From Corynebacterium aurimucosum ATCC 700975 (lineage in GTDB: Bacteria > Actinomycetota > Actinomycetes > Mycobacteriales > Mycobacteriaceae), in NCBI RefSeq assembly GCF_000022905.1, contig NC_012590.1:2480001-2544000 (forward strand): a DNA stretch of 64,000 nucleotides, in the 5' to 3' direction. The notes beneath the pieces are model-generated. The model saw only the letters and a list, made by a program, of their open reading frames with translations, searched no databases and was not told the DNA's origin. A program made the translations under genes and the position numbers. Position 1 is the stretch's first letter; each line of letters opens with the position of its first letter. This document shows positions 36,397 to 45,711 of this stretch, piece after piece.

Positions 36397-37596
36397 CTAT
36401 TTCTTGGATTCTGACTTGTACTTCACAATCCGGGTGCAGGCCTCCAACAACATCCAACCGGACAATTGAACGGATAAATCGCGCTCAGCCACGCGGATAA
36501 TGCCCATCTTCTGGCTCAATGACGAGGGGCCGAAACCGTAGTTATGGGGAAGCTTGGCATCCGCGGTCCAATCGGAGCCGAAGATGGGTAGGCCGTCTAC
36601 CTCTAGGCGGTGTTCCCACACGGATTCCGCCGAGGCCGTCACGAGGCGAGCGGCTAGCTTCTTCGTCGCGCGGTTAGCCGGGGAATCGCCCGGCAGGCGC
36701 ACCGCCACGTCCGCGAGGTAGCGGGCAAGGATGCCCTTGAAGAGGCCGCCGTCGCCGTCACCAGTCTGCCAGTCGATGACGCCCGTGTACGTCGCCATGC
36801 CCGTGGCCACCGCTTGGACTAGGCCGCGGATGCGAGTGGTGTAGTCCATCATGTCCGCAGCGAGTTCTGCCTCGTGGACGGAGTCGATATCCTCCACGGA
36901 GCGCAGGCCGGTCTTCTCTCGCAGCGCCAGCACGATTTCCAAGCAGGCGCCGAGCACCACGCCTTGGCAGTAGGGGTGGATGTTGCGGACAATCTCCTGC
37001 CCGTCCATACGCATGCGGATGCCGTCCATGACGAAGCCATCGTCATCAATGAGGTGATCGTAGATCCAATCCACGATATGGCGGGCCTCGTCCACGCGCC
37101 CCATCCGGGCCAGCATGATGGCGCCCGGACCGTTGGAAGGAACGTTGAGGAAGGTCTCGCCTTCGCGCCAGGGCAGCACGCCCACCTGGGTGTCGATGCC
37201 ATCGCGGATGTTGTGCTGCAGGGTGCCCAACTTCTTGTAGGGGCGCTGCTTTTTGAGCTCACCAGCGCGGGCGATGGCCAGGGCGAGCCATGCTTTGTCG
37301 TCGTAGTAGCGGTTCTTGGTCAGCGCGCGGAGGTTGCGCACATGAATGCCACGGATGGTATCGGCGATGCGTGCGCGGCGTGCTTTGGTGTTTTTGCGCA
37401 GGGCCGCGTCAACAAGACAGTCCAGATAATGCGCCTGCCACCAATAATGCCAGTGCACAAAGAGTGATTCCTTGGTGGTGGGTGGCCAACTCACCACGGC
37501 AAGGTTGGTACGGGGCAAGCCCCACACGGCCTGCGCGTGGCGCTCATTGATGGCTGTTTCCGCAAGGTCGGCGCGGTGGGACCATTTCTCTAACAC
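36397..37596 (-). CDS. GH76-like (alpha-1,6-mannanase fold) protein
   Basis: A 399-residue protein with the alpha/alpha-barrel pattern of glycoside hydrolase family 76. The motif NRYYDDKAWLALAIARAG holds the adjacent Asp pair used for catalysis by GH76 mannanases. Other blocks are TQVGVLPWREGETFLNVPSNGPGAIMLARM and IHPYCQGVVLGACLE. No signal peptide is seen, so unlike wall-active mannanases it would be cytoplasmic. From memory, corynebacteria keep such a gene next to fba. Possible role in turnover of mannose-containing glycans, unproven. Confidence 0.75.
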   Translation of the reverse strand: MLEKWSHRADLAETAINERHAQAVWGLPRTNLAVVSWPPTTKESLFVHWHYWWQAHYLDCLVDAALRKNTKARRARIADTIRGIHVRNLRALTKNRYYDDKAWLALAIARAGELKKQRPYKKLGTLQHNIRDGIDTQVGVLPWREGETFLNVPSNGPGAIMLARMGRVDEARHIVDWIYDHLIDDDGFVMDGIRMRMDGQEIVRNIHPYCQGVVLGACLEIVLALREKTGLRSVEDIDSVHEAELAADMMDYTTRIRGLVQAVATGMATYTGVIDWQTGDGDGGLFKGILARYLADVAVRLPGDSPANRATKKLAARLVTASAESVWEHRLEVDGLPIFGSDWTADAKLPHNYGFGPSSLSQKMGIIRVAERDLSVQLSGWMLLEACTRIVKYKSESKK

Positions 37597-37659
37597 TTTT
37601 GTCTCATCATTCTCACAATGTGAATTCGTTACCTAGATGTAAACACAGTGCGCGGGATC

Positions 37660-38334
37660 TCACCAAGCTTTTGATAAATCGGCGTGCTGCCGAATCCATG
37701 CATGCATGGCAATGCCCGCGGCCACGCCCGCGTTGATGGAGCGAGTAGAACCAAATTGTGCGATTGAGCAGGTCATCACTGCTGCGTCCTGGGCCTCCGG
37801 GCTGACGCCTGGGCCTTCTTGTCCGAAGAGGAGCAGGCAGCGCTCGGGCAGCTCCGCGGTTTCTAGGGGGACACACCCGGGGGTGTTATCGATGGCCACG
37901 ACGGTCAGGTCCTGGTCCGCTGCCCAGGCCATTAGCTCACTAACATCCGTGTGGTGCATGAGGTGCTGGTACCTGTCGGTGACCATGGCGCCGCGCCGGT
38001 TCCAGCGTCGGCGTCCCACAATGTGGACGGTGTCGACGGCAAAGGCGTTGGCAGTGCGCACCACGGTGCCGATGTTGGAATCGTTTTCGAAGTTCTCGAT
38101 GGCGATGTGCAGCGCATGCCGGCGCTTATCGATATCCTCCCGGATCGCCTCGCGCGTCCAGTAACGGTAGGCATCGACGACATTGCGGCGATCCCCCTCC
38201 GCGAGCAGTTCGGGATCGTATTTCTCCGCTTCGGGGCCTTCGGGCAGCGGGCCTTCCCACGGGCCAACACCGTGGCGGCCCTCGTTCCACTCGGTGGGGC
38301 CTTTGGCTGCCGCCTCTTCCTCGGGCTTAGGCAA
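37660..38334 (-). CDS. TrmH-family (SpoU) RNA methyltransferase
   Basis: About 224 residues from a TTG at 38334 preceded by GAGGA; the start overlaps the end of pyrE by 8 bases. A longer frame to 38403 is inside pyrE and less likely. Family motifs: NFENDSNIGTVVRTANAFAVDTVHIVGRRRW (motif 1, key N-x-GxxxR), LLLFGQEGPGVSPEA (motif 2) and IAQFGSTRSINAGVAAGIAMHAW (motif 3, with the S-x-N). These form the knotted SAM-binding site, so it should 2'-O-methylate rRNA or tRNA ribose. Exact target unknown. Confidence 0.88.
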   Translation of the reverse strand: MPKPEEEAAAKGPTEWNEGRHGVGPWEGPLPEGPEAEKYDPELLAEGDRRNVVDAYRYWTREAIREDIDKRRHALHIAIENFENDSNIGTVVRTANAFAVDTVHIVGRRRWNRRGAMVTDRYQHLMHHTDVSELMAWAADQDLTVVAIDNTPGCVPLETAELPERCLLLFGQEGPGVSPEAQDAAVMTCSIAQFGSTRSINAGVAAGIAMHAWIRQHADLSKAW

Positions 38335-38872
38335 GGTCGAGATCCTCAAGGCCCAGCAGGTAGCGGTATTCCAGGCCCTCGGCAGCGATGGCTGCGCCGG
38401 CATCGGTGTTGCGGTCCACCACGGTGGCCACGCCGACGACCTCGGCGCCTGCCTTACGCAGAGCCTTCACGGCGGTCAGCGGCGAGTTGCCGGTCGTGGT
38501 GGTGTCCTCGACAACGAGCACCTTCTGTCCCTCGACGTTGAAGCCCTCAATCTGACGCTGCATGCCGTGCTTCTTGGCTTCCTTGCGGACAACGAAGGCG
38601 TCGATATCGCGGCCATCGGCATGCATGATGGACAGCGCGACTGGATCCGCGCCCATGGTCAGGCCACCGGCGGCAGCATAATCCCAGTCAGCGGTGAGCT
38701 CACGCAGCAGCGAGCCGATAAGGCGCGAGGCCTCGTGCTGCAGGGTGGCGCGGCGCAGGTCCACGTAGTAGTCAGCCTCCTTGCCGGAGGACAGCGTGAC
38801 CTTGCCGTGGACGACGGCCAGCTCCTTCACCAGTTCTGCTAGGCGTTGCTTCTTCTGCTGATCCAGGCTCAT
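38327..38872 (-). CDS. pyrE: Orotate phosphoribosyltransferase
   Basis: A 181-residue enzyme making OMP from orotate and PRPP in pyrimidine synthesis. The PRPP-binding signature appears as VLVVEDTTTTGNSPLTAVKAL, and the N-terminal KVTLSSGKEADYYVDLR and GGLTMGADPVALS blocks are typical. Separate from other pyr genes, as usual in corynebacteria. The methyltransferase gene overlaps its end and is probably cotranscribed. Confidence 0.95.
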   Translation of the reverse strand: MSLDQQKKQRLAELVKELAVVHGKVTLSSGKEADYYVDLRRATLQHEASRLIGSLLRELTADWDYAAAGGLTMGADPVALSIMHADGRDIDAFVVRKEAKKHGMQRQIEGFNVEGQKVLVVEDTTTTGNSPLTAVKALRKAGAEVVGVATVVDRNTDAGAAIAAEGLEYRYLLGLEDLDLA

Positions 38873-39020
38873 CGCTCGCTCCTTAAAGTCTGTGGCTGTT
38901 CGGCCGTGAAAAATCCGCTCTGTAGTTTACCCTCTTCCCGCACGGTTGCCCGCGACTAGTGCTGGTGCTCGGCTGTGACACCTGGCTGCGGCGCCTCGCC
39001 GCGGCGGCGGGCTGGCGGGT

Positions 39021-40271
39021 CTAGTCGAAGATGGAGGAGCCGCCATCGAAGCGGCGCGGCAGGCGGGCCTGATTGTTTTCGTGGGTGGGGCGCTCGTGGC
39101 CATCGGCAATCGCGTCGACTTCATCCGCACCCAGGCTGGAGTGGTCGATGGTGCCGCGGGCCTCGCTGGTGGTGCGGCTCGGCATGACCACCGGCTCGGT
39201 GGGGCGCTGGATGGTGGGGGCGTCGAGGGAATCATCGCGGTCCGGAACCGCCGTGGGCCCGGTGGGTTCCGGCTGCGGAGGTTCCGGGATGTCGCGGCTG
39301 GGGTCCAGCTCATCGACGCGCAGGACCTGAGCGGCTTCGGAGCGCGGTGGAAGAACGCGAGCAGCATCGGCGAGCAGCGACAGCGGTTCGAGCAGCTCTT
39401 CCCACTCAGCGCTGCGGGCCTGCCGGGTAGTTTGGGCCAGCACCCACTCCCCTTCCAGCCACACGGCAGTCACCGCGGCGGGTAGATGATTCAACGCCGT
39501 ACTCACTCGGGTATCGATGAAGCGCTGGCCCACGCCAGCATCGGAGGAGAAAACCTCGAAACCTTCCTCCTCACGCACGTACAACAGATCCTCGGAGAGG
39601 TTTTCAATCTCCTCGCCTGCTCGGCGGAAATCCACCACGATATCGGAGGCCGCGCCGGTGCGCATAGCCATGACGGGGATAGCACCCATATCGAAGAGCA
39701 GCGTCTCGTGCCCCCGGACAGTTCCGGCGACGATGTCGCGGGGTTCGTGGCCGCGGGCGGCAGCGCCGCGGGTCCACTCATCCGCCAGGTAGGAATCATG
39801 CTTGAGGTATTCCCAGCCGCGCTGCTGGCCAAAGGCCTTGCGCTCACGGCGGGCACTGCCCGGCACGAGGTACTTGGCGCGCTCTGCGCGCTCCGCAAAG
39901 CTGGGTGCGGCAGCCTGCGGTTCGGCCGCCGGTTCCTCACTGGGCTCAGCGGCGGCCGGTTCTTCAGCGGCATCCGCAGTTGGCTCGGTTGCCGGCTCAG
40001 CCACGGGTTCTGGCTCCGGCTCGGTAATGATGTCGGGCTCTGGAGCAGGCTCAGGTTCCTCGGCGAGCGCGGGTTCCTCGGCGAGCGCGGGTTCCTCGGC
40101 GAGCGCGGGCTCTGAGGGGGAGTCAGGGGTGAGTTCAGGCGCAGCGGTATCGGCCGCTGTGGTGGTTTCGTCGGCGGAGAGCGCGGCGCGCTGGCGGTGA
40201 TCCAACCAGAGCACGATGAGACCAGCCACGAGCGCGACGGCGGCGAGGGATAAGAGTACGAAAGGCATCAC
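39021..40271 (-). CDS. Membrane-anchored hypothetical protein
   Basis: A 416-residue protein with one N-terminal membrane helix (PFVLLSLAAVALVAGLIVLWL). An acidic low-complexity stretch of Glu/Pro/Ala follows (about 35-130), including three copies of an EPALAE hexapeptide encoded by 18-bp repeats near 40060-40110. A globular domain (about 145-330) contains RGWEYLKHDSYLADEW and IVAGTVRGHETLLFDMGAIPVMAM. The C-terminal 80 residues are again Pro/Arg/Asp rich. Homologues of unknown function sit near pyrE in other corynebacteria as I recall. I infer it is an envelope protein with its globular part on the cytoplasmic side or outside; topology is not clear. Confidence 0.75.
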   Translation of the reverse strand: MMPFVLLSLAAVALVAGLIVLWLDHRQRAALSADETTTAADTAAPELTPDSPSEPALAEEPALAEEPALAEEPEPAPEPDIITEPEPEPVAEPATEPTADAAEEPAAAEPSEEPAAEPQAAAPSFAERAERAKYLVPGSARRERKAFGQQRGWEYLKHDSYLADEWTRGAAARGHEPRDIVAGTVRGHETLLFDMGAIPVMAMRTGAASDIVVDFRRAGEEIENLSEDLLYVREEEGFEVFSSDAGVGQRFIDTRVSTALNHLPAAVTAVWLEGEWVLAQTTRQARSAEWEELLEPLSLLADAARVLPPRSEAAQVLRVDELDPSRDIPEPPQPEPTGPTAVPDRDDSLDAPTIQRPTEPVVMPSRTTSEARGTIDHSSLGADEVDAIADGHERPTHENNQARLPRRFDGGSSIFD

Positions 40272-40332
40272 TGCCTGACTCTAATCGCCCAGCGCGCTCG
40301 ATCTGCGCTGACGCGCTGGTCACGCGCGGATT

Positions 40333-41184
40333 CTAGACGTGCTCGCGGTCGCCACGCTCCACCGGATTCTTCGGATTGGCTGACCACTGCGACCATCCAC
40401 CCACGAAGTGACGCAAACCGGTAAAGCCCACGTGTTCCAGCACGGCGATGGTAAGCGCGGAGTGGTTACCGGAGCCGGAGTAGATGATGGCGCCGTCCAC
40501 GTTTTCCTTGGTCACGCCGTGCTGCTCAAGGATTTCGAGGATTTCTTCCTTGGACTTCCACACGGTGACGTCCTGTGTGTGAAAGAGGCGCTCCGGAAGG
40601 TTGACCGCGCCGGGAATGTGGCCGGCCTTCAGGTCGAGGTTCTCGCGGCGGCCGGCGAAGCGGTTGCGCGTGCGAACGTCGAGAAGCAGGCCCTTATGCT
40701 CCTTGACCTCATCGATGGTGGCCGTGGGCATCGACCCCGTGGTCACTTCAAAGTCCGAGGGCATGCCCAAGTTACCCGGGCCGGTAAGGGTGGGCAGGGA
40801 CTGGGCACGCCAGTTGGACAGGCCGCCGTCGAGGATGCGGACGTTGCGGATGCCGGCCCAGCGCAGGGTCCACCACGCACGGCCAGCGAAGAGTCCGCGG
40901 CCTTCGTCGTAGACAACGACTTCGCTGTCCTCCTCTAGACCCCAGAGGTCGATCCACTCTTGAATCTTCTCGGTCTGCGGGAGTGGGTTGCGCCCTACCT
41001 TGGAGCCGGGCAGGCCCACGAAGGCTGAAGCGGCGTCGGCGTACTGGGCAGTCGGAATGTGGAGGGAGGAAAACTGATTGAAGGCCTCGCCTTCCCCTGG
41101 TGCCCAGAGGGAAGCGAGGATGGTCGTCTTATCACCGCGGTAAATCTTCTCACTCAACTCGTGAGGGGAGATCAAAATGCTCAT
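40333..41184 (-). CDS. Rhodanese-fold protein lacking the catalytic cysteine
   Basis: A 283-residue double-rhodanese protein of the thiosulfate/3-mercaptopyruvate sulfurtransferase family: N-terminal domain with VVVYDEGRGLFAGRAWWTLRWAG, C-terminal domain with LLLDVRTRNRFAGRREN and GHIPGAVNLPE. The active-site loop, normally C-x-x-G-x-x-A, reads YSGSGNHSALTI: Ser replaces Cys. The whole protein contains no cysteine. It therefore cannot form the persulfide intermediate of this family and must be a regulator, a binding protein, or have a different chemistry. Single gene 95 bases upstream of the clpB stop on the same strand. Confidence 0.85.
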   Translation of the reverse strand: MSILISPHELSEKIYRGDKTTILASLWAPGEGEAFNQFSSLHIPTAQYADAASAFVGLPGSKVGRNPLPQTEKIQEWIDLWGLEEDSEVVVYDEGRGLFAGRAWWTLRWAGIRNVRILDGGLSNWRAQSLPTLTGPGNLGMPSDFEVTTGSMPTATIDEVKEHKGLLLDVRTRNRFAGRRENLDLKAGHIPGAVNLPERLFHTQDVTVWKSKEEILEILEQHGVTKENVDGAIIYSGSGNHSALTIAVLEHVGFTGLRHFVGGWSQWSANPKNPVERGDREHV

Positions 41185-41241
41185 GTCCCTAGATCATAGG
41201 GGCATGAGCGAAGAGTGGCGACCGATGAACGCGGTGAGCGC

Positions 41242-41264
41242 GGTGAGCGCTAATCGCGCTCACC
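41242..41264 (-). terminator. Hairpin downstream of clpB
   Basis: GGTGAGCGC (41242-41250) pairs perfectly with GCGCTCACC (41256-41264) over a 5-base loop, 16 bases beyond the clpB stop. No T-tract follows, so termination efficiency is uncertain. Confidence 0.55.
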
Positions 41265-41279
41265 GGTTTAGTCGGTGCC

Positions 41280-43841
41280 TTAGGCGGTGCGGGCAGCTAG
41301 CTCCAGGCGCTCGCCACCGTCGGCGACGTCAACGTGCACGGTATCGCCGTCCACGATGTCACCGGCCAGGAGCTTCTTGGCCAGCTGGTCACCGATGGCC
41401 TGCTGGATCAGGCGGCGCAACGGGCGGGCACCATAGGCCGGGTCATAACCGCGCTCGGCCAACCACAGCTTGGCCGCGTCGGAGACCTGCAGCGTCAGGC
41501 GGCGGCCGGACAGGCGCTCGGCCAAGCCCTTGAGCTGGATGTCCACGATGCCGGAGAGCAGATCCGAGGTCAGCGGCTCAAACATCACCACATCATCAAG
41601 ACGGTTGATGAACTCCGGTTTGAAGCTGCGCTTGACTGCCTCCATGACCTCCTCCTTGGTGCCGCCGGCACCCAGGTTCGAGGTCAGGATGATGACCGTG
41701 TTGCGGAAGTCCACGGTGCGGCCCTGGCCATCGGTCAGGCGGCCTTCATCGAGCACCTGGAGCAGCACGTCGAAGACATCCGGGTGGGCCTTCTCGACTT
41801 CGTCGAAAAGCACCAGCGTGTACGGACGGCGACGCACCGCCTCCGTGAGCTGGCCACCGGCGTCATAGCCCACGTATCCCGGAGGGGCACCGACGAGGCG
41901 AGCGACGGAGTGTTTCTCACCGAACTCGGACATATCGATGCGAACCATGGCGGATTCATCGTCAAAGAGGAAGTCCGCCAAAGCCTTCGCCAGCTCCGTC
42001 TTACCCACGCCCGTCGGGCCGAGGAAGAGGAAGGAGCCGGTTGGGCGGTTCGGGTCAGCCACACCGGCGCGGGCGCGGCGCACAGCGTCGGAGACCGCGG
42101 TGACGGCCTCCTTCTGGCCCACCACGCGCTGCCCCAGCACGGACTCCATGTTGAGCAGCTTCTCGGTCTCTCCCTGCAGCATCTTGCCGGCTGGGATGCC
42201 GGTCCAGGCGGAGACAACCTCCGCGATGGTATCCGGAGTGACCTCCTCGCTGAGCATGGTGTTGTGCTGCTGCTGAGCCTTCTCCTCGGCGGCAGCCAGG
42301 TCCTTCTCCAGCGGCGGCATCTTGCCGTAGTTGATCTCGGAGGCCAGTGCTAGGTCACCATCGCGCTCCGCAATCTCTGCCTGGCGGCGCAGGTCCTCCA
42401 GTTGTTCCTTGATGGTCTGCACATCATCGATGGCCTTCTTCTCATTGGCCCAGCGGGCCTTGAGTTCACCGAGCTTCTCGCGCTCATCAGCCAGCTCCTG
42501 CTGAAGGGCAGTCAAGCGGTCCTTCGAGGCGGCGTCCGATTCCTTCTTCAGAGCCAACTCCTCAATCTCGAGGCGGCGCACGATGCGCTCCAGCTCATCA
42601 ATCTCCTGCGGGGAGGAGTCAATCTCCATGCGCAGGCGAGAGCCTGCCTCATCGACCAAGTCGATGGCCTTATCCGGCAGGAAGCGGTTGGTGATGTAAC
42701 GGTGCGAGAGCTCAGCGGCAGAGACCAAGGCCGAGTCCTGGATACGCACACCGTGGTGCACCTCGTAGCGCTCCTTGAGGCCACGGAGGATACCGATGGT
42801 GTCCTCCACGGAGGGCTCAGCGGCGTAGACCTGCTGGAAGCGGCGCTCCAGGGCGGCGTCCTTCTCGATGTACTTGCGGTATTCATCGAGGGTGGTAGCA
42901 CCGACCAGGCGGAGCTCGCCGCGGGCCAGCATGGGCTTAATCATGTTGCCGGCATCCATGGAACCTTCACCGGTGGCGCCAGCGCCGACGATGGTGTGCA
43001 GCTCATCGATGAAGGTGATGATCTGTCCATCGGAAGCCTTAATCTCATCGAGCACGGCCTTGAGGCGCTCCTCGAACTCGCCGCGGTACTTCGCGCCGGC
43101 GACCATGGAACCGAGATCCAGGCTCAGCAGCGTCTTGCCCTTGAGGGATTCCGGTACGTCACCCGCCACGATGCGGCGGGCCAAGCCCTCCACGATGGCG
43201 GTCTTACCCACGCCGGGCTCACCGATGAGCACCGGGTTATTCTTCGTGCGGCGGCTAAGAACCTGGACCACGCGGCGGATCTCCTGATCGCGGCCGATTA
43301 CCGGGTCAATCTTGCCCTCGCGGGCACGGGCGGTGAGGTCCGTGGCGTACTTCTCCAGAGTCTGGAACTGCTCCTCGGGGTTCTCCGAGGTCACCCTGGC
43401 TGCACCACGCACGGAGGGGAAAGCGCCCTTGAGCGCGTCGTAAGTGGCACCCCGGGAGGTCAGCAGCTCCGCGGCATCCGTCTTCGAGCCCGCAATAGCT
43501 GCAAGCAAAACCTCGGTGGAGACGTACTCATCACCAAGCTCGCCGGCCAGCTCCTGGGCGCGGGTGAGGACGTTGAGGGCGTCGCGGTTAAAGTTCGGGT
43601 TCGCCATGTTGGCACCCTCGGCCTTGGGGAGGGCGTCGATAAGCTGGCGCGCCTCCTTCAGCACCGTATCTGGGTCCACGCCGGTGGCCTTGAGCACCGG
43701 GGCGGCAATGCCGTCCTGCTGCTCGAGGATGGCTGCTAAGAGGTGTGCCGGGCGGATGTCCGGGTTACCGTTGGCGGAAGCCGTCTGCAGTGCTTGCTGC
43801 AGGGCCTCCTGAGTTTTAGTGGTGGGGTTAAAAGAACTCAT
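41280..43841 (-). CDS. clpB: ATP-dependent disaggregase ClpB
   Basis: An 853-residue Hsp100 chaperone that works with DnaK to pull apart protein aggregates. In order: Clp N domain (1-145), first AAA+ domain with Walker [14 protein letters not shown] and Walker B TFIDELH, the coiled-coil M domain (about 400-530, [21 protein letters not shown] region), and second AAA+ domain with [14 protein letters not shown] and [14 protein letters not shown]-terminal domain is complete. Two HAIR-type inverted repeats 89-164 bases upstream point to HspR repression. Single-gene transcript. Confidence 0.97.
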   Translation of the reverse strand: MSSFNPTTKTQEALQQALQTASANGNPDIRPAHLLAAILEQQDGIAAPVLKATGVDPDTVLKEARQLIDALPKAEGANMANPNFNRDALNVLTRAQELAGELGDEYVSTEVLLAAIAGSKTDAAELLTSRGATYDALKGAFPSVRGAARVTSENPEEQFQTLEKYATDLTARAREGKIDPVIGRDQEIRRVVQVLSRRTKNNPVLIGEPGVGKTAIVEGLARRIVAGDVPESLKGKTLLSLDLGSMVAGAKYRGEFEERLKAVLDEIKASDGQIITFIDELHTIVGAGATGEGSMDAGNMIKPMLARGELRLVGATTLDEYRKYIEKDAALERRFQQVYAAEPSVEDTIGILRGLKERYEVHHGVRIQDSALVSAAELSHRYITNRFLPDKAIDLVDEAGSRLRMEIDSSPQEIDELERIVRRLEIEELALKKESDAASKDRLTALQQELADEREKLGELKARWANEKKAIDDVQTIKEQLEDLRRQAEIAERDGDLALASEINYGKMPPLEKDLAAAEEKAQQQHNTMLSEEVTPDTIAEVVSAWTGIPAGKMLQGETEKLLNMESVLGQRVVGQKEAVTAVSDAVRRARAGVADPNRPTGSFLFLGPTGVGKTELAKALADFLFDDESAMVRIDMSEFGEKHSVARLVGAPPGYVGYDAGGQLTEAVRRRPYTLVLFDEVEKAHPDVFDVLLQVLDEGRLTDGQGRTVDFRNTVIILTSNLGAGGTKEEVMEAVKRSFKPEFINRLDDVVMFEPLTSDLLSGIVDIQLKGLAERLSGRRLTLQVSDAAKLWLAERGYDPAYGARPLRRLIQQAIGDQLAKKLLAGDIVDGDTVHVDVADGGERLELAARTA

Positions 43842-43929
43842 TGTTGTGTTTCTCCGTTTCTACTATTTATCCAAACCTCCCTGCGGCTACAGCAGGGAAG
43901 GTAGCTTCACTGTCTATAACGCTACAGAA

Positions 43930-43950
43930 CTTGAGTCTGTTCCACTCAAC
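43930..43950. promoter_or_regulatory. HAIR operator for HspR upstream of clpB, site 1
   Basis: CTTGAGT-N7-ACTCAAC matches the HspR-associated inverted repeat CTTGAGT-N7-ACTCAAG at 13 of 14 positions. The repressor is encoded at 52693-53115. Confidence 0.85.
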
Positions 43951-43984
43951 TAGAAGTTTTTTTAAACCAACCACCCCCGACCGG

Positions 43985-44005
43985 GTTGATAGGGCTTCAC
44001 TCAAG
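43985..44005. promoter_or_regulatory. HAIR-like operator upstream of clpB, site 2
   Basis: GTTGATA-N7-ACTCAAG: right half perfect, left half 4 of 7. It lies 34 bases from site 1. The same GTTGATA left half occurs upstream of dnaK. Confidence 0.6.
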
Positions 44006-44102
44006 TTTTTCTTCTGCCCGCTTGGCAGGCCATAGGCATAAGAAAACCAGCCCCACCGCCCTGCTGGGTGCAACGGTGCGGAGGGGCCGGTGCCTTAAAT
44101 GC

Positions 44103-45506
44103 TTAAGCCGACTGAGAGGCTTGTGGTTGCTCCTCTGGAAGGTCGTAGGAAAAGGAAGCGAGAACCACGGCCGTGACAAAGCAATAGAGGGACCACTTCT
44201 GTTCGAGGTCGATATCTCGAAACTCACCCATCGACGCCAGGTGGCACATGCCGTCAGCGCCAGCCCACAGGGTGAGGTTCTTGATGTAGACCAAGCGGTC
44301 CTCCGGCGCATAGCCGGCCTCTCGCAGCGCCTCACGGGCAAACCGCATCAGCAGCGCGAAGGACTCACCCATCTGGGTTTGCTCCTCACCGTCCTCACTC
44401 AACGGCACCACGGAGCCGGAGGCAGCAGCAATGCAGGCGCTATAGCGTTCGGGGAAGGTCACCGCATAGTGGAAATAGGCCACCGCAACGCACAGGAGCT
44501 TGTCGACGGCCGATGCACCCTCCGGCAGCCGCTCCAGCAGGTAGAGACTGTGGGCTTCAAGCTCGCGGTCGGTTTCCCACTCAACGGATTCACGCAACAC
44601 GAAGTCATTGTCCACCAGCGAAGCAACGAAAACATCGGAGACACCGAAATACTCGGCCACGTTCTCAATGGTCACGCACTGCAGCCCTTCCCGCGCTGCC
44701 AGCTGGATGGCACGTTCCTTAACAGCCATGCGTGCCCGCTCTGTGGAAAGTTCCTGCACGTCCTCAATCGCAGAGATGTCCAACGAAATATCGCGGTCCG
44801 GAACAAACCCGGCGAGCAACGCGCGGTACTCCTGCATCGGGCTACGCACATCCGGAATCTCCAAGAACTCCGCAGCCTTGAACAGGGTTCCAATGAGTGC
44901 TTTACATACCTCACGGAGGTTAAAGCGTCGCACCACCGAGTGCTGGTGCCGCAGCACACCCAAAACACTCAGGTGCGCCATACCGTGGACGGTAGCCAAG
45001 GTGGCCGCGCTCAGCCGCGCCACCGTTTGAAAGCACACATCGCTTCCTACCTTAAGCTTCTCCTCGGCCGCGATGAGCGAGATGTTTTCATAGATCAGGT
45101 CCAAGGTGCGATTGTGGGATAAGTTTCCCTGCAAAAGAGCACGCCATTCATCCTCGGAGACATAGGCCTTCTTCTCAAAGAGGTAGCGGAACAGCTCCGG
45201 CTCACGTTCGGCGTACTCGTAGTAGGCCTCAGTAAAAGTGGTCAGCTTAGTAAAAAGATCGGCGTAACCAAGAGCAGCGTCGAGCGTTTCCTCGAGGAAC
45301 TTAACTTTCCGGTCAGTTACGTAATCAGGAAGCGCGTGCACGATTGCCTCGCGATCAGGAAATTCCGCGCGTACCTCAGCGACGGGAAGCTCCGCCAGCT
45401 TGGCCACGGATTCCATGGTAATAGCCTCATCGCCCTCGGCTGCTCCGATATGAAGCGCAGACTCGAGGATGACCTCACGAGGTGAGCCTTCATAAAGAAT
45501 ATGCAT
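44103..45506 (-). CDS. Double TetR-like transcriptional regulator
   Basis: A 467-residue protein that looks like two TetR-type units joined. Residues about 8-60 form one helix-turn-helix region (VILESALHIGAAEGDEAITMESVAKLAELPVAEVRAEFPDREAIVHAL in parts), followed by a helical ligand-like domain. A second HTH begins near residue 260 (KERAIQLAAREGLQCVTIENVAEYFGVSDVFVASL), followed by another helical domain to the end. Start ATG 45506 (MHILYEGSPRE); an upstream frame to 45596 is unsupported. Function and ligand unknown; neighbours are clpB and a GltS-like symporter, separated by a terminator. Confidence 0.75.
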   Translation of the reverse strand: MHILYEGSPREVILESALHIGAAEGDEAITMESVAKLAELPVAEVRAEFPDREAIVHALPDYVTDRKVKFLEETLDAALGYADLFTKLTTFTEAYYEYAEREPELFRYLFEKKAYVSEDEWRALLQGNLSHNRTLDLIYENISLIAAEEKLKVGSDVCFQTVARLSAATLATVHGMAHLSVLGVLRHQHSVVRRFNLREVCKALIGTLFKAAEFLEIPDVRSPMQEYRALLAGFVPDRDISLDISAIEDVQELSTERARMAVKERAIQLAAREGLQCVTIENVAEYFGVSDVFVASLVDNDFVLRESVEWETDRELEAHSLYLLERLPEGASAVDKLLCVAVAYFHYAVTFPERYSACIAAASGSVVPLSEDGEEQTQMGESFALLMRFAREALREAGYAPEDRLVYIKNLTLWAGADGMCHLASMGEFRDIDLEQKWSLYCFVTAVVLASFSYDLPEEQPQASQSA

Positions 45507-45663
45507 ATGGATTCCTAAGATTGCGCTGCCGACGAAAGAATAAAAAGAAAGAATGGGAGAGCGCCACGCTAACAACTTCCTGAATTTTATCCCCATTCTT
45601 GGTTAAAGAGCAATGTGTTTACTAGGCACTGACTCCCGTAATGCGGGCCACCCTGTGAACGAA

Positions 45664-45691
45664 AAACCCCCAGGCCACGGCCTGGGGGTTT
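45664..45691. terminator. Strong bidirectional terminator
   Basis: AAACCCCCAGGCC (45664-45676) and GGCCTGGGGGTTT (45679-45691) form a perfect stem with a minimal loop, flanked by A and T runs. It follows the symporter gene and separates it from the regulator. Confidence 0.9.
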
Positions 45692-45711
45692 CACGCGGGA
45701 AAGGTCAGCGT

